Of a DNA stretch of 6,572 nucleotides, positions 5,259 to 6,572 are shown one piece after another. Made by a program: the position numbers and the translations under genes. Location of the stretch: assembly GCA_900550775.1 (NCBI GenBank), contig URTH01000102.1, positions 1-6,572 of the forward strand. Direction: 5' to 3'. The notes below the pieces were generated by a model. It ran no database searches, was not told where the DNA came from, and saw only the letters and a list, made by a program, of their open reading frames with translations. Source of the stretch: an uncultured Eubacteriales bacterium. GTDB lineage: Bacteria; Bacillota; Clostridia; Monoglobales; Monoglobaceae. Within the stretch, counting starts at the first letter, position 1. Every line of letters starts with the position of its first letter.

Positions 5259-6572
5259 TTAGTCGAGCAGCGCAGCGCCGATGACACCGGCATCGCTTTT
5301 TAAAGTTGAAATCTCAATCGGAATGTCACTTGTGAGCTTCGCCTTCAGCGGATCCAGCAAAAGCGCGCCGGCATTGCTGATGCCGCCGGTCAGTACGATC
5401 AGATCCGGGTCGAATACATAAATCAGCCCCCGGATTCCGGCAGCTAAGTAGTCGGTATAGCGGTCTAAGACCTTCTTTGCGGTTTCGCTGCCCTCTCGGA
5501 TTGCCCGGAAGAACAGAATGCCGTCCATTCGGTCGCCGTTTTCATGGTACATGGCATATAGGCGGCTGCTTGGCGCCGAAAGCGCCGCGTCTTTGGCGTC
5601 ATCGATCAGCGCCTTGGCAGAAGCGTATTGCTCCCAGCAACCCTTTTGACCACAGGGACATGCCTTGCCGTGGATATCGATGCAGATGTGCCCGATTTCA
5701 CCGGCGCTGCCGCGCCCCTCATAGATTTTGTGATTTAAGACGATACCGCCGCCGACGCCGGTGCCCAGAGAAATCATAAGCAGATTTTCGCTCTTTTTGC
5801 CAATGCCGCAGATGTTTTCTGCCAGTGCCGCGCAGTTTGCGTCGTTGCTGACCGATACCGGAATATTCAGGCGCTGCTCCATCGCCTTCTTTAGATCAGT
5901 CTGGCAAAACGGCAGATTCACTGCACTGACCAATCCGTTGTGAATGGTGCCCGGCGTGCCGATGCCGACGCTGCTGACAAAGTGCTCCCGCATCAAGCCG
6001 CGGCACTCCTGCTCCATAGTGGAAATCAGGGTATCAACACTGTCTGCCACGGTCGGAACGCTCTTTTTGCAGATCAGCTTATTTTCCTCATCCAAAACGC
6101 CAAATTTGATTTCGGTGCCGCCGATATCAATACCGATCCGCTCTTTGGCATAGGCCTCTTTGTCGCAGACTAAGGTTACGTCCGGGTGCACCTTCAGCAT
6201 GGAGGCAGGGTTCTCAGTAGAGATGCTGCTGTTGAGCAGCTCACGGATTGCGTGGTGCTTGCTTGCGCCGGTGGCAAGCAGAACAATCTTGCGTGCCTTT
6301 AAAATGGTGCCGATGCCCATGGTGAGCGCCTTGGTCGGTACATCTTCAATGCGGTCAAAGAAACGGGCGTTGGCCTCGATAGTGTTTTCGGTCAGGTCGG
6401 TTAAGTGGGTATAAGAATTCAGGCTTTCGTTCGGTTCGTTAAAGCCGATATGTCCGTTTTGGCCGATACCGAGAATCTGTAAGTCGATGCCGCCGTTTTC
6501 TTCAATCAGATGCTCAAAGTCCGCACACTCTTTTTCGGTATCTTCGCAGAGGCCGTTTAAAATGTGTGTGTT
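5259..6572 (-). CDS. NagB-ROK kinase fusion: glucosamine-6-phosphate deaminase plus ROK sugar kinase, 5'-truncated by window edge
   Basis: One open frame of 437 visible residues runs from the window edge to TAA (5261-5259). By alignment to B. subtilis NagB about 97 N-terminal residues are missing, so the whole protein would be near 535 residues. Residues 1 to about 142 are the C-terminal part of NagB, which turns glucosamine 6-phosphate into fructose 6-phosphate plus ammonia. GIGQNGHIGFNEP (35-47) holds the catalytic His41 and Glu46, and the NagB core ends with HPDVTLVCDKEAYA. RIGIDIGGTEIK (from 145, position 6140) then starts a complete ROK kinase of 293 residues: ATP-phosphate motif DIGGT (149-153), probable catalytic Asp244 in SNDANCAALAE, SLGTGVGGG (268-276), substrate motif EIGH (292-295), zinc motif CPCGQKGCWE (305-314) and LTGG (394-397). 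No stop or start codon separates the domains. The kinase substrate could be glucosamine, N-acetylglucosamine, N-acetylmannosamine or glucose. Confidence 0.93.
   Translation of the reverse strand, partial: NTHILNGLCEDTEKECADFEHLIEENGGIDLQILGIGQNGHIGFNEPNESLNSYTHLTDLTENTIEANARFFDRIEDVPTKALTMGIGTILKARKIVLLATGASKHHAIRELLNSSISTENPASMLKVHPDVTLVCDKEAYAKERIGIDIGGTEIKFGVLDEENKLICKKSVPTVADSVDTLISTMEQECRGLMREHFVSSVGIGTPGTIHNGLVSAVNLPFCQTDLKKAMEQRLNIPVSVSNDANCAALAENICGIGKKSENLLMISLGTGVGGGIVLNHKIYEGRGSAGEIGHICIDIHGKACPCGQKGCWEQYASAKALIDDAKDAALSAPSSRLYAMYHENGDRMDGILFFRAIREGSETAKKVLDRYTDYLAAGIRGLIYVFDPDLIVLTGGISNAGALLLDPLKAKLTSDIPIEISTLKSDAGVIGAALLD

Noticed and set aside
5259..6320. Reading the minus-strand gene as starting at ATG 6320
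   Set aside because: The frame stays open to the window edge and the 84 residues upstream are clear NagB sequence including its catalytic motif, so this ATG is internal.
5477..6414. Plus-strand open frames opposite the nagB-ROK gene
   Set aside because: They are shadows of a strongly conserved minus-strand coding sequence, with low-complexity Arg/Cys-rich translations and no family match.

Overview
The window looks like chromosomal DNA from a low-to-mid-GC Gram-positive anaerobe, most likely class Clostridia (an Oscillospiraceae or Lachnospiraceae relative). The evidence is strong AGGAGG-type ribosome binding sites, roughly balanced base composition, a single-ACT threonine ammonia-lyase, a UvrX-type Y-family polymerase paired with a YolD-like protein, and a Bacillus-type NagB domain. 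This placement is inference from gene content; no rRNA or tRNA is present, and I see no transposase, integrase or CRISPR array.

Layout, left to right. (1) Positions 1-2987 (+) hold the 3' part of a threonine ammonia-lyase gene (ilvA), then ridA, then a polytopic membrane protein resembling the GT-C-like DUF6056 group. The spacing is tight and there is no terminator between them; the unit ends at a strong intrinsic terminator (2991-3017). (2) A 288-bp gap carries that terminator, a small inverted repeat, some DnaA-box-like 9-mers and a convincing extended -10 promoter overlapped by a dyad. (3) Positions 3276-5227 (+) hold a Y-family translesion DNA polymerase gene and a YolD-like gene, joined by an ATGA stop/start overlap. 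(4) A perfect 18-bp-stem hairpin (5200-5249) lies between convergent genes and probably terminates both. (5) Positions 5259-6572 (-) hold one continuous reading frame that joins the C-terminal part of glucosamine-6-phosphate deaminase (NagB) to a complete ROK-family sugar kinase; its 5' end lies beyond the window.

How the genes work together. IlvA releases reactive enamine/imine intermediates that RidA hydrolyses, so the first two genes form a synthesis-plus-repair pair. The polymerase and its small partner form a translesion DNA-synthesis module, with a visible sliding-clamp-binding pentapeptide on the polymerase. The NagB-ROK fusion puts an amino-sugar deaminase/isomerase and a sugar kinase in one polypeptide, which suggests feeding of amino sugars into glycolysis as fructose 6-phosphate. 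The fusion is the most unusual item in the window.
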